Shown piece by piece: positions 32,697 to 41,282 of a DNA stretch of 41,368 nt. Under the pieces are notes generated by a model. The model was not told the DNA's origin. It did no database searches and saw only the letters and a program-made list of their open reading frames with translations. The DNA comes from Bacillota bacterium (GTDB taxonomy: Bacteria; Bacillota; DTU030; DUMP01): assembly GCA_030153805.1 (NCBI GenBank), contig JASKLG010000007.1, forward strand, positions 1 to 41,368. The letters run 5' to 3'. Position 1 is the stretch's first letter, and each line of letters opens with the position of its first letter. The translations under genes were made by a program, and so were the position numbers.

Positions 32697-33403
32697 GAGT
32701 GTTTCGACCGGAGGCCGGGGTAGCAGAATGGTGGCGCCGGCGCCAAGAAAGACGCCTGCGCCGGCGCCTGCCGGAACTCATGCGGCTAAATCTAGTGGCA
32801 GCGTTGGAGGAAAGCGGCGGACGTGACGGCTGGACACGGCCCAATTGGTACACGATAAAACTCCCACCGAAGGAATATGCCGTAGCCGAGGGGCTACCCG
32901 GCTTGGCTGAAGAGCTGGCGGCGGCTGTCGAGGCCGAAGCACGGCGGCGAGGTTACCAGTTGGCCGGGCCTGTAAAGGTGGAGATCGTACCCGTTGAAGG
33001 CAGGTATATCCTGGTGGAGGCGGTGGAGCGCCCTGAATCCTCCTCTGAGAAAACGGAGCGGGAGGCGACGATTACCTTCCGCCCGTCGCGTGCCGGAAGA
33101 GTGAGAAGGCAGACGGCGCCTCCTTCGCTAGCCGTGATAAGAGGGCCGGATGAAGGGGCCGTCTTCGCTCTCTGGGGCGAAAAAATTTACGTGGGGCGGC
33201 GCGAGACCAACCACATAGTGTTACACGATCGTGGGGTGTCTCGCGTGCACTTGGAACTTACTTGGAAAGGAGAGAAGCTTTTTCTCAAGGATCTCGGTAG
33301 CCTGAACGGAACATGGGTAAACGGCAGGCCGGTTAGCGAAACTGAGCTTAAGCCGGGGGATCAAATTACTTTGGGCTCAACCTGCCTGGAATACCGGAGG
33401 TGA
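32693..33403 (+). CDS. fhaA: FhaA-like protein (DUF3662 plus FHA domain)
   Basis: Probable phosphothreonine reader for the PASTA kinase encoded downstream. The 236-aa protein has an N-terminal DUF3662-like domain (about 10-115; RLNLVAALEESG-type helix, then NWYTIKLPPKEYA and RYILVEAVE). A basic linker follows, then a C-terminal FHA domain (about 143-236) with YVGRRETNHIVL, GVSRVHLELTW and LGSLNGTWVNG. The Arg and Ser of GR...SRVH and the NG are the usual phosphopeptide contacts. GTG 32693 overlaps rlmN by 4 nt. In actinobacteria FhaA heads the same cluster and acts in cell-wall control. Confidence 0.9.
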   Translation: MRVFRPEAGVAEWWRRRQERRLRRRLPELMRLNLVAALEESGGRDGWTRPNWYTIKLPPKEYAVAEGLPGLAEELAAAVEAEARRRGYQLAGPVKVEIVPVEGRYILVEAVERPESSSEKTEREATITFRPSRAGRVRRQTAPPSLAVIRGPDEGAVFALWGEKIYVGRRETNHIVLHDRGVSRVHLELTWKGEKLFLKDLGSLNGTWVNGRPVSETELKPGDQITLGSTCLEYRR

Positions 33404-33408
33404 AGACC

Positions 33409-33576
33409 ATGCCGGTGATGACGCTCCTCAGGCTTCTCATGCATATTCTATTTCTTGCTTTTTTCTACCGGTTTCTCTACAGTATAATTAAAGCTATAGA
33501 ACGTGATCTGGAGGAAGCAGAACGCAGGCAAAGGAACGCAGGCACCAGCTATCCGGGTTTGCGGGAGAGTGAGTAA
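33409..33576 (+). CDS. 55-aa membrane stub resembling the FhaB anchor without its FHA domain
   Basis: A short gene between fhaA and the phosphatase, the place where fhaB lies in related clusters. The product has one hydrophobic helix (residues about 8-26, LLMHILFLAFFYRFLYSII) followed by a charged helix KAIERDLEEAERRQ and a short polar tail ending at TAA 33574. FhaB proteins start with a similar single anchor followed by R/D-rich residues and then an FHA domain; here no FHA domain follows. ATG 33409 has an excellent ribosome site (GGAGGTGA, 33397-33404) and stays open to 2 nt before the next start. Either a reduced FhaB or an unrelated anchor peptide. Confidence 0.7.
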   Translation: MPVMTLLRLLMHILFLAFFYRFLYSIIKAIERDLEEAERRQRNAGTSYPGLRESE

Positions 33577-33577
33577 C

Positions 33578-34318
33578 GTGCTGAGAAGCTGGGCAGAGAC
33601 AGATGTCGGCCGCGTGCGCACAAACAACGAAGATGCCTACTGGTTGGGCGGCGGTGAGGATTGGTATCTGGCTTTAGTGGCCGACGGCATGGGCGGCCAT
33701 CAGGCGGGCGAGGTGGCCAGCCGAGTGGCCGTAGAGCTTATTGGCCGGATGATTGAATCGGCCAATCCCGGCGGAAAGGATGGCACTGCCTGCCAGGAGC
33801 TCCTCGTCCGGGCCATTACCGAAGCCAACCGCGAGGTTAATCGCCTGGCGCGGAGCCGCCCGTCTCTCGCCGGCATGGGTACTACTCTCAGTGCCCTTCT
33901 CGTCCACGGACGGGAAGCGGAACTGGCCCATGTGGGTGACAGCAGGGTATACCGCCTGCGGAATGGGAAGTTGGAACTCCTTACCGAGGATCACTCCCTG
34001 GTTCAGGAGCTTATCAACCAGGGATCGCTTACACCGGAAGAGGCCCGTATCCACCCCCACCGGAACATCCTTACCCGGGCCTTGGGGACGGAACCAGTGC
34101 TCAAGGTGGACATACGGCACGAGGAAGTTCAGCCCGGTGATCTCTTTCTCCTTTGCACCGACGGGCTAACTGGGGCGGTGACCGACGCCGAGCTGGAAGA
34201 AGTGCTGACCGCGGCTCCTAGAAGCAGAGCGGCGGCGGAGCTGGTGCAGCTGGCCAATAGCCGGGGTGGAAGGGATAACGTGACGGTAGTATTGCTTGAG
34301 GCTGGTAAAGAGGCATGA
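33578..34318 (+). CDS. prpC: PP2C-family serine/threonine phosphatase (PrpC/Stp/PstP)
   Basis: Metal-dependent phosphatase that reverses the PASTA kinase. The 246-aa catalytic domain has DVGRVRTNNEDAY near the N-terminus, LVADGMGGHQAGE, MGTTLSALLV, AHVGDSRVYRLR, LLCTDGLTGAV and GGRDNVTVVLLE, covering the metal-binding aspartates. There is no membrane helix or extracellular part, unlike mycobacterial PstP. GTG 33578 is chosen for its position right after the stub gene and GGGAGAGTGAG upstream; the frame is open further up within the stub. It overlaps the next gene by 4 nt (ATGA). Confidence 0.96.
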   Translation: MLRSWAETDVGRVRTNNEDAYWLGGGEDWYLALVADGMGGHQAGEVASRVAVELIGRMIESANPGGKDGTACQELLVRAITEANREVNRLARSRPSLAGMGTTLSALLVHGREAELAHVGDSRVYRLRNGKLELLTEDHSLVQELINQGSLTPEEARIHPHRNILTRALGTEPVLKVDIRHEEVQPGDLFLLCTDGLTGAVTDAELEEVLTAAPRSRAAAELVQLANSRGGRDNVTVVLLEAGKEA

Positions 34319-35580
34319 AGGAGCGGGAAAGGCGAATCACGGAAGGGGCGCTTCTCTGTTCTGCTATTGTTCTGGGGCTTTCGGCCTTTGCCCTGGTGTG
34401 GACGGCTGTGCTACCCCGAGACCCGCTGGCCTGGCTCTACCCGCTGGCGGTTTCTTTTGCGCTCTGGCTTGCGCATATGGTCCTGGAGCATCTGGAACTT
34501 AGCGCCGATGAACTCATCTTGCCGCTTATTGCCGTACCTCTTCTTCTCAGCATTGCCATGCTTTACCGGCTGGACCGTTGGAGTGCGTTCTGGCAGGTTA
34601 TTTGGGCCATCTTGGGGTTAGGTTCGGCGCTGGCGGTTGTGGCATTTCTTCCTTCCGTCGCCGGCCTCAGACGCTGGTGGCCCATTTTTCTTGCTTGTGG
34701 TTTGGCCCTGTTGGCTACAACTCTCTTTTTCGGTGTGGAGGTGTACGGGGCGCGCAGCTGGCTTGTAGTGGGGCCAGTGCGTTTCCAGCCTTCCGAACCG
34801 GCGAAGGTGCTCTTCAGCCTCGCCCTGGCCGGGTATTTAGCCGGGCGTAAGGAACTCCTTTTAGTGCGCGGGTGGCGGGTCGGACCTTTGGTTTTGCCAC
34901 ACCCGGCCTACTTTGGACCTTTGGTGCTGGTCTTGCTCCTAACGTTAATCCTTATGGTAGGCCAGCGCGACTTGGGTACGGCGCTCCTTATCTTCGGCCT
35001 TTTTGCCTGTGAGCTTTACGTAGCCGCGCCCCGGCTTGATTACCTCTTACTGGGCCTGGTGGCGTTGGCGGGAGGAGGCTTTGTTGGCTACCACTTCTTT
35101 GATCACGTCCGTGCGCGCATCGATGTTTGGCTCAACCCCTGGTCTCAGGCGGGAGGAAGCGGATATCAACTTGTGCAGTCCATTCTCGCCGTAAGCGCCG
35201 GCGGAATTCTGGGAGCCGGGCTTGGACGGGGACAGGCTGAGCTCATCCCGGCGGTAACCACCGACCTTACGTTTGCCGCGTGGGCCGAAGAAACCGGCCT
35301 GGCCGGATCGCTGGCCCTCATCGCCCTCTACCTTATTCTTACCGAGCGAGGTTTTCGCGCGGCGCTGGCGGCAAGTGACGACTTTTCCAGCCTGGCCGGG
35401 ATAGGTCTGGCGGGCTTGTTTGCCCTGCAGTCTCTAGTCATCCTGGGTGGAGCCCTGCGCCTTATTCCGCTGACCGGCGTGACCCTGCCTCTTTTTAACT
35501 ACGGGGGCAGCTCTTTAGTGAGCACGCTTATAGGCTTCGGCATACTCTTACTTCTTTCGGCAGAGGGGCAGGCGGCATGA
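34315..35580 (+). CDS. FtsW/RodA/SpoVE-family peptidoglycan polymerase
   Basis: SEDS glycosyltransferase that polymerises lipid II and works with a class B PBP, here encoded next door. The 421-aa protein is almost wholly hydrophobic, with about ten or more membrane helices. SEDS hallmarks are VGPVRFQPSEPAKVLF, GQRDLGTALLIF, RIDVWLNPWSQAGGSGYQLV (large external loop), GAGLGRG, DLTFAAWAEETGLAGS and the C-terminal FNYGGSSLVSTLIGFGIL. Overlaps at both ends (4 nt each) show tight coupling to prpC and pbpA. Whether it serves elongation, division or cortex synthesis cannot be decided; the cluster resembles mycobacterial rodA-pbpA. Confidence 0.93.
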   Translation: MKERERRITEGALLCSAIVLGLSAFALVWTAVLPRDPLAWLYPLAVSFALWLAHMVLEHLELSADELILPLIAVPLLLSIAMLYRLDRWSAFWQVIWAILGLGSALAVVAFLPSVAGLRRWWPIFLACGLALLATTLFFGVEVYGARSWLVVGPVRFQPSEPAKVLFSLALAGYLAGRKELLLVRGWRVGPLVLPHPAYFGPLVLVLLLTLILMVGQRDLGTALLIFGLFACELYVAAPRLDYLLLGLVALAGGGFVGYHFFDHVRARIDVWLNPWSQAGGSGYQLVQSILAVSAGGILGAGLGRGQAELIPAVTTDLTFAAWAEETGLAGSLALIALYLILTERGFRAALAASDDFSSLAGIGLAGLFALQSLVILGGALRLIPLTGVTLPLFNYGGSSLVSTLIGFGILLLLSAEGQAA

Positions 35581-36953
35581 AAAACAACGCCCGCTACCTG
35601 TTCCGCGCTTTCGTGGTGGGGTTTAGCGTCGTCGGGCTTATGCTCACCAACCTGACCGTCTTCCAGCGGGACAACCTCATGTCCTCACCGCTCAACGGCC
35701 GACGCCTGGCTGGATGGGATAACCAGAGCCTGCGGGGAGGAATTTATGCCAGAGGTGGCGAAATTGTAGCGGAAACTAAGGTGATTGGAGGGCCGCGCCG
35801 CTACAGAAATGGCTGGGCTTGGGGCCCTATCGTGGGTTACCTGGACCGGAAGCTTGGGGCTACCGGTTTAGAGGCGAGCTATGCGGCCGAGCTGAGCGGG
35901 CGCCCGTTTCTTTGGTCCGCCCTGGGCCTTAATTTCCCCATAACCGGCCGGGGTGAAGACCTGGTTCTGACGGTTGACGCCGGCCTGCAGGAGAAGGCCA
36001 TGCGCCTTCTGGCCGGGAAAGCCGGCGCGGCGGTGGTTCTGGACCCGCGGACTGGTGCCGTACTGGCCCTCGCCAGCCAGCCGTCTTTTGATCCGGCCAC
36101 CGTAAGCCGGGACTGGACGGAAATTAGCCGGGACGAAGCTGCGCCGCTTCTCAACCGGGCCACGCAGGGGCTCTACCCGCCCGGCTCGACGCTAAAGCTC
36201 CTTACGGCGGCTGCGGCCCTCAGCCGCAACCCGGATGTTCTGACGCGCCGCTACTTTTGCCCGGGTGAACTTAAGCTACCGGGGTATACGGTTCACTGCC
36301 CGCGGACACACGGCGAGCTCGATCTTGCCCGGGCCCTGGCCGTTTCCTGCAATGTAACCTTTGCCCGACTCGGTTTGGAGGTTGGGAATGGAGGGCTTCT
36401 AGCGCAGGCGGAACAAGCCGGGTTTAATGCTGGCGTTCCCTTTGACCTCCCCGTGGCGGTGAGTTCTTTCCCGCGGGATAACCCGGGAGAAGGAGAGACG
36501 GCCCAGCGCTCTATTGGTCAAGGGAAGGTCCTGGCAACACCGCTGGAGATGGCTCTCTTTGTCGCAGGTATAGCCAACGGCGGCATAATCATGCGGCCCT
36601 ATCTGGTCCAGGAACGCCGCCTGGGTGCGTGGACTGTAGCCAAGACTCAACCGGAAAGACTGAGGGTGGCCATGGCGCCGGAAGTTGCCACAACCCTGGC
36701 CGACCTTATGATGAAAGTGACGGAATACGGCACGGGGCAGGCGGCCGCCCTCTCCGGGGTGAAGGTGGCCGGTAAGACGGGAACTGCCGAAAATCCCCAT
36801 GGGAAACCGCACGCTTGGTATGTGGGTTTTGCCCCGGCAGGTGCGCCGCGGGTGGTGGTGGCGGTGGTGGTTGAAAATGGAGGAAGCGGGGGAACGGTAG
36901 CCGCTCCTATCGCACGCGAACTCTTCGAGACGGCCCTTAAGGTGGTGAGATAG
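35577..36953 (+). CDS. pbpA: Class B penicillin-binding protein (PbpA-like transpeptidase)
   Basis: Peptidoglycan transpeptidase anchored in the membrane and probable partner of the SEDS protein before it. The 458-aa protein has an N-terminal helix (about 8-27), a short PBP dimer-like region (LRGGIYARGGEIVAET) and the transpeptidase domain. Its three motifs are STLK at 204-207 with nucleophile S204, SCN at 257-259 and KTG at 400-402. No PASTA repeats. It is short for class B, like actinobacterial PbpA. ATG 35577 overlaps the SEDS stop by 4 nt, and the stop codon abuts the prkC start. Confidence 0.94.
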   Translation: MKNNARYLFRAFVVGFSVVGLMLTNLTVFQRDNLMSSPLNGRRLAGWDNQSLRGGIYARGGEIVAETKVIGGPRRYRNGWAWGPIVGYLDRKLGATGLEASYAAELSGRPFLWSALGLNFPITGRGEDLVLTVDAGLQEKAMRLLAGKAGAAVVLDPRTGAVLALASQPSFDPATVSRDWTEISRDEAAPLLNRATQGLYPPGSTLKLLTAAAALSRNPDVLTRRYFCPGELKLPGYTVHCPRTHGELDLARALAVSCNVTFARLGLEVGNGGLLAQAEQAGFNAGVPFDLPVAVSSFPRDNPGEGETAQRSIGQGKVLATPLEMALFVAGIANGGIIMRPYLVQERRLGAWTVAKTQPERLRVAMAPEVATTLADLMMKVTEYGTGQAAALSGVKVAGKTGTAENPHGKPHAWYVGFAPAGAPRVVVAVVVENGGSGGTVAAPIARELFETALKVVR

Positions 36954-38813
36954 ATGGCAGAGCTTTTGGCCGGCCGGTACGAGTTAATGGAGACTATCGG
37001 TGCGGGCGGTATGGCGATAGTAATGAAGGCCCATTGCACCCTGCTGGACCGGCCGGTAGCCATAAAGATCCTGCGCGACCAGTACGCGGCAAACCAGGAG
37101 TTCCTTGATCGTTTCCAAAGAGAGGCACGGGCTGCCGCCCGGCTTTCCCATCCCAATATCGTCTCCATATACGATGTCGGCCAGGAGAACGGCAAACAGT
37201 TTATTGTAATGGAGTACGTGCCCGGCCGCAACCTGAAAGAATACCTGCGCGCCGAGGGACCGCTGCCGCCGCGGACGGTAGCCGAAATCGGCCGGCAGAT
37301 AGCCGCAGCACTTGCCCACGCCCACCAGCGAGGGATAATTCACCGCGACATCAAGCCCCATAACATTCTTATTACACCTGAGGGCCAGGTGAAAGTTACC
37401 GATTTCGGCATAGCCCGCGCTGCCGCTGCCTCCAGTTTGACGGAGACGGGGGTAGTGTTGGGGTCTGTGCACTACTTTTCCCCCGAACAGGCGCGAGGTG
37501 AACCGGTAGACGCCAGATCGGACATTTACGCTCTGGGTGTGGTCCTGTACGAGCTCTTAACGGGAAAACTCCCCTTCGAAGGCGATTCGCCCATTGCCGT
37601 TGCTCTGCGCCATCTGGATTCCGATCCCCCGAGCCCCCGCACGTTGCGGCCTGAAGTGCCCGAAGCCTTGGAGAAAATAATCTTAAAGGCCATGGCTCGC
37701 GACCCGGCCGAGCGTTATCAGACGGCCGGAGAGCTGCAGCAGGCGCTCAAGGCTTTCCTCGGGGCGGAACTGGTGGAGGAGGAGCCTACCCGCCTCTTGC
37801 GCCCTGGAGCGGCTGTCCGCTCTTCAGCCGGGGCGGCAAAGCCGCACAAGAGGAAGAGTGGAATGATTTGGACGGGGATTGTTCTCGTCTTCCTCGGGCT
37901 TCTGGTAGGAGGGTTTCTTGCCTTTCGTTCATACTTCCTGGTTCCGATAGTGAACGTGCCTGACGTGGTGGGACGTCCGGCAGAGGAAGCGAGACAACTT
38001 ATCGAAGAAAAGGGCCTGGTTTACAAGGTGCTGCGTTCTGAACACAGTGACCAACCTCCCGGCATTGTACTTTCTCAACAGCCAGAAGCCGGTACGCCTC
38101 GTAAGAGCGGCGTCGGCGAAGTGGTGCAGGTGGTGCTTAGCTTAGGGCCGGAACGAGTTGAGGTTCCGGACGTGCGCGGGCAAACGCGCCCGGCGGCAGA
38201 AGCAACTTTAGCAGATAAGAAATTAGTTTTGGGGACGGTGCGCGAAGAGTACGATCCCGTAACCCCAGCCGGCCTGGTGGTGGCGCAGGACCCGGCCCCA
38301 AAAACGCCCGTGATGGTGGGAAGCCGGGTGTCCCTGGTGCTTTCACTGGGGCCACCTCCAGTAAGCCACCTCATGCCCAACTTGGCCGGACAGGATCTCT
38401 TCCAGGCCGAAGAGATTTTGAGGAGCCTTAACCTCAAAGTTGGCCAGATCACGCAAGAACCAAGCAACATCTACGGTACCGGCAAAGTAATTCGAACCGA
38501 CCCGCCGGCCGGTACGACGGTTACAGAAGGCGATACCATTAACCTGGTAGTGAGCCAGGGCCCGCCACCGGAGCCGCAACCTGATAGCACAACTTTCAAC
38601 TTAAGATTTACCGTGCCGGACGGGCCCCCAGAGCAACTCGTTGAGGTGTGGGTGGTGGCCGGCAGGAGTACTCAGCGCGTCTACCGGCGCCGGTTGCCGA
38701 AAGGAACCACTATAGAGCTGACCATCGATGTACCGCCTGATTGTATCGTGCGCGTAGACATTGATGGACGGGTATGGAAGGAGTATCCGGTGGGTGGAGC
38801 TAGTGGCAGGTAA
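36954..38813 (+). CDS. prkC: PASTA-domain serine/threonine protein kinase PrkC/PknB
   Basis: Membrane kinase whose external PASTA repeats bind peptidoglycan fragments; in spore formers PrkC signals germination. Layout of the 619 aa: kinase domain (about 8-270) with glycine loop IGAGGMAIV, K38 in VAIKIL, HRDIKPHN (D132), DFG at 150-152 and GSVHYFSPEQARG. A basic juxtamembrane stretch precedes the membrane helix at about 304-328. Three PASTA repeats follow (about 335-400, 401-468, 469-540; VPDVVG, VPDVRG, MPNLAG starts). A further C-terminal beta-rich domain of about 70 residues (FNLRFTVPDGP onward) comes last. It follows pbpA directly with AAGGTGGTGAG as ribosome site. Confidence 0.96.
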   Translation: MAELLAGRYELMETIGAGGMAIVMKAHCTLLDRPVAIKILRDQYAANQEFLDRFQREARAAARLSHPNIVSIYDVGQENGKQFIVMEYVPGRNLKEYLRAEGPLPPRTVAEIGRQIAAALAHAHQRGIIHRDIKPHNILITPEGQVKVTDFGIARAAAASSLTETGVVLGSVHYFSPEQARGEPVDARSDIYALGVVLYELLTGKLPFEGDSPIAVALRHLDSDPPSPRTLRPEVPEALEKIILKAMARDPAERYQTAGELQQALKAFLGAELVEEEPTRLLRPGAAVRSSAGAAKPHKRKSGMIWTGIVLVFLGLLVGGFLAFRSYFLVPIVNVPDVVGRPAEEARQLIEEKGLVYKVLRSEHSDQPPGIVLSQQPEAGTPRKSGVGEVVQVVLSLGPERVEVPDVRGQTRPAAEATLADKKLVLGTVREEYDPVTPAGLVVAQDPAPKTPVMVGSRVSLVLSLGPPPVSHLMPNLAGQDLFQAEEILRSLNLKVGQITQEPSNIYGTGKVIRTDPPAGTTVTEGDTINLVVSQGPPPEPQPDSTTFNLRFTVPDGPPEQLVEVWVVAGRSTQRVYRRRLPKGTTIELTIDVPPDCIVRVDIDGRVWKEYPVGGASGR

Positions 38814-39690
38814 GAGCGGCTTAGTCTTTCGGGCCGTTGGAGGATTCTTTTTTGTAGCTGAAGGTGAAGAAAGATATCGTTGTGTTTTAAAAGGTACTTT
38901 GAAGAAAAAGGAAGAAATCTTGGTGGGCGACCGGGTAGTTTTTACTCCGACTGCGCCTTCGGAAGGTATAATCACGGGGCTTGAGCCCCGTTCCCGGCGC
39001 TTGATACGCCCTCCTGTAGCTAACATAGACAAGGCCCTCATCGTATTTGCTGTGAAGATCCCGCCTCCAAGCCTGACCATGCTCGACCGGATGTTGGTAC
39101 AGGCGGAGGCGGCAGGCGTGGAGGCGATAGTCTGCCTGAACAAGATCGACCTGGCAACCGGCCCCGAGGAGATCTCCGCCCTCCTCGAACCTTACCGGCG
39201 GGCGGGCTATGCTACGTACGCCGTAAGCAGCAAGACACGGGCCAACCTTGACCTGCTCCGGTCCGAATTGACCGGGGTAATTACCGTGATGGCCGGGCAA
39301 TCGGGAGTAGGGAAATCCAGCCTGCTCAACGCCCTGGAACCCGGGCTGAGTCTGGCCACAGGTGAAGTGAGCGAACGGACCTTAAGAGGCCGGCACACGA
39401 CCCGGAGGGTTGAGCTTCTGCCCCTTACCGGAGGTGGTTGGGTGGCGGATACACCAGGCTTTAGTGCCCTAGACCTGCCGGATGTGCCCCCTGAAGAGCT
39501 GGTATACCTTTTTCCCGAGCTGGCAGAACTGGCACCCAAGTGCCGTTTCCCCGGGTGCCGGCATGAGCTGGAGCCGGGGTGCGCAGTTCGCGCGGCGGCC
39601 GAAGCCGGTGAGCTGGCTCAAAGCCGCTTGGCTTCATATTACGACATGTTGCGAGAACTACGGGAACGGAGGAGGAAAAACAAATGGTAA
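38803..39690 (+). CDS. rsgA: Ribosome small-subunit-dependent GTPase RsgA (CpgA)
   Basis: Circularly permuted GTPase that helps 30S subunit maturation and, in Bacillus, is a PrkC substrate. The 295-aa protein has an N-terminal OB fold (about 5-70; GDRVVFTP), the permuted G motifs NKID at 113-116, then GQSGVGKSS at 165-173 and DTPGF. The C-terminal zinc knuckle has C247, C252, H254 and C260. Start is uncertain: GTG 38803 (after GGTGGAG) or GTG 38794 (10 nt after AAGGAG); both overlap the end of prkC. Order prkC-rsgA-rpe-thiN matches Bacillus. Confidence 0.95.
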   Translation: MAGKSGLVFRAVGGFFFVAEGEERYRCVLKGTLKKKEEILVGDRVVFTPTAPSEGIITGLEPRSRRLIRPPVANIDKALIVFAVKIPPPSLTMLDRMLVQAEAAGVEAIVCLNKIDLATGPEEISALLEPYRRAGYATYAVSSKTRANLDLLRSELTGVITVMAGQSGVGKSSLLNALEPGLSLATGEVSERTLRGRHTTRRVELLPLTGGGWVADTPGFSALDLPDVPPEELVYLFPELAELAPKCRFPGCRHELEPGCAVRAAAEAGELAQSRLASYYDMLRELRERRRKNKW

Positions 39691-40355
39691 AAATAGCGCC
39701 TTCGCTCCTGGCGGCTGATTTTGCCGCTTTGGGGCGAGAGGCGGAGCGGGCCGAAAAGGCAGGGGCAGATCTTTTGCATCTGGATATAATGGACGGTCAT
39801 TTTGTTCCCAACATTTCCTTTGGGCCTGAGGTAGTGCGGGCAATTCGCGCTCATACCAGCGTGCCGCTCGATGTGCACCTGATGATAACCGACCCGGACC
39901 CGTATCTCGCGGATTTTGCCGCTGCCGGAGCAGACATCATCTCTGTCCACGCGGAGGCCTGCCGTCACCTTCACCGCACTCTGGATAAGATCAGGGAGCT
40001 CGGTAAGACGCCGGCCGTCGCCCTCAATCCGGCTACACCCCTTGCCGTACTCGAGTACATATTAGACCTCACGGGTATGGTGCTTATCATGACGGTAAAC
40101 CCGGGATTTGGGGGGCAGAAATTCATTTCGGCGGTGCTCCCTAAGATTGCCGCTCTGGCCAGGATGCTCGAGGAGCGGGGTCTTAGCATTCCGATCGAAG
40201 TGGATGGCGGCATTGGTCCGGATACGGCGTTTAAGGCAGTGCAGGCGGGAGCGACAGTGCTCGTGGCGGGTTCGGCAGTATTCGGACGGCCGGATATAAA
40301 GGCGGCCATAGCTGAGCTTCGCGCGGCGGCGCTCGGGGAGGTGGGCAGCGCATGA
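39684..40355 (+). CDS. rpe: Ribulose-phosphate 3-epimerase
   Basis: Interconverts ribulose 5-phosphate and xylulose 5-phosphate in the pentose phosphate pathway. The 223-aa TIM barrel shows [31 protein letters not shown] with metal-site residues, [32 protein letters not shown] and the phosphate-site [16 protein letters not shown] 39684 overlaps the rsgA end by 7 nt with GGAGGAAAAAC as ribosome site. It overlaps thiN by 4 nt. Confidence 0.97.
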   Translation: MVKIAPSLLAADFAALGREAERAEKAGADLLHLDIMDGHFVPNISFGPEVVRAIRAHTSVPLDVHLMITDPDPYLADFAAAGADIISVHAEACRHLHRTLDKIRELGKTPAVALNPATPLAVLEYILDLTGMVLIMTVNPGFGGQKFISAVLPKIAALARMLEERGLSIPIEVDGGIGPDTAFKAVQAGATVLVAGSAVFGRPDIKAAIAELRAAALGEVGSA

Positions 40356-40984
40356 GGGCTGTTGTGGTGGCGGCGGGAGAAGGAGTGGACGAGCGTGTGC
40401 GGCATTACCTTAAAGGAGCAGATTTGGTCATAGCGGCCGATGCCGGGGCAGCTGCCCTTCTTAATCTGGGCTTGGTTCCGCAGGCGGCGGTTGGAGACTT
40501 TGACTCCTTGGGAGAAACCGAATTGGGGCGCTTGAGGCGCCTTGGGTGTCCGTTGATTGTGGCAAAGGCAGAAAAGGATGAAACGGACACCGAGCTTGCC
40601 GTACGTTATGCGCTAGCCCAAGGAGCCAGCTCGGTGCTTCTTTTAGGGGCTATCGGGTCGCGCCTGGATCATACCTGGGCCAACCTGGTACTTCTGGCTC
40701 GCCTGGCGCAGGAAGGATTTGAGGCCCGGGCGGCTGCGCCGCCCGTGACCGTGTACGCCGTAAGCAGCGAGCTAACCCTTTCCGGCCGGCCCGGCGATAT
40801 TGTTTCGGTTTTCCCTGTACTTGGTGGCGCTATAGGGGTGACGGAGAAGGGCTTTAAATATCCCCTTACCGACCGTACCTTGGAGGCTTCGGCCATCCTT
40901 GGAGTGAGCAACGAGCTCCTCGGGAATGAGGGCAGGATCTCTGTAAAGCGCGGTGTGCTGCTCGTTTTCCACTACAGCTTCTAA
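40352..40984 (+). CDS. thiN: Thiamine diphosphokinase
   Basis: Makes thiamine diphosphate from thiamine and ATP. The 210-aa protein carries [43 protein letters not shown] and [16 protein letters not shown], all typical of the ThiN catalytic domain. The C-terminal substrate-binding part includes [14 protein letters not shown] and GVSNEL. ATG 40352 overlaps rpe by 4 nt. It ends the long plus-strand run and is followed by an intrinsic terminator. Confidence 0.96.
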   Translation: MRAVVVAAGEGVDERVRHYLKGADLVIAADAGAAALLNLGLVPQAAVGDFDSLGETELGRLRRLGCPLIVAKAEKDETDTELAVRYALAQGASSVLLLGAIGSRLDHTWANLVLLARLAQEGFEARAAAPPVTVYAVSSELTLSGRPGDIVSVFPVLGGAIGVTEKGFKYPLTDRTLEASAILGVSNELLGNEGRISVKRGVLLVFHYSF

Positions 40985-40997
40985 TACTGTCTCTAAC

Positions 40998-41022
40998 GCC
41001 CGGCGTGCCGGGCATTTCTTTT
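40998..41022 (+). terminator. Intrinsic terminator after thiN
   Basis: GCCCGG (40998-41003), loop CGTG and CCGGGC (41008-41013) form a perfect stem followed by ATTTCTTTT. It separates the thiN run from the spoVM locus. Confidence 0.8.
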
Positions 41023-41108
41023 AGCGGTGCAAGGAGCCAAATTAAAAAGGCGGGAATATAATGTAGCAAATCCAGGGGGGTGCTAGTACAGAAGGAGGTG
41101 GTTAGGAG

Positions 41109-41270
41109 GTGAGACGGCGGACGCGGTTCTGGTACAGAGCCATAGGCCTGATACTTGCGGTTGGAGGGGCCATTATCTTCGCTACTGCAATCCCAGGCTG
41201 GGTCTGGACCATGCTCCTGGGGCTCCTCCTGGCGGGTCTGGGAGGTTATCTTTTCATCAGCTCTATTTAA
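41109..41270 (+). CDS. Small two-helix membrane protein upstream of spoVM (53 aa)
   Basis: Not recognised. GTG 41109 follows AAGGAGG (41092-41098) at about 10 nt, and a second AGGAGG-like run abuts the start; an upstream GTG at 41098 hits a stop at once. The product begins with a basic MRRRTRFWYR, then two hydrophobic helices (about 11-29, GLILAVGGAIIFATAIPG, and 31-51, WVWTMLLGLLLAGLGGYLF) joined by a proline-glycine turn, ending SSI. The positive-inside rule puts both ends in the cytoplasm. It ends 12 nt before spoVM, so co-expression with spoVM in sporulation is probable (inference). No cysteines or known motif. Confidence 0.65.
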   Translation: MRRRTRFWYRAIGLILAVGGAIIFATAIPGWVWTMLLGLLLAGLGGYLFISSI

Positions 41271-41282
41271 GGAGGGAGTAGA

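Noticed and set aside
41057-41062. Perfect TATAAT upstream of the 53-aa gene and spoVM
   Set aside because: No -35 element at 16-18 nt, and spoVM is expected to use sigma-E; similarity to the sigma-E -10 is only partial, so no promoter was called.
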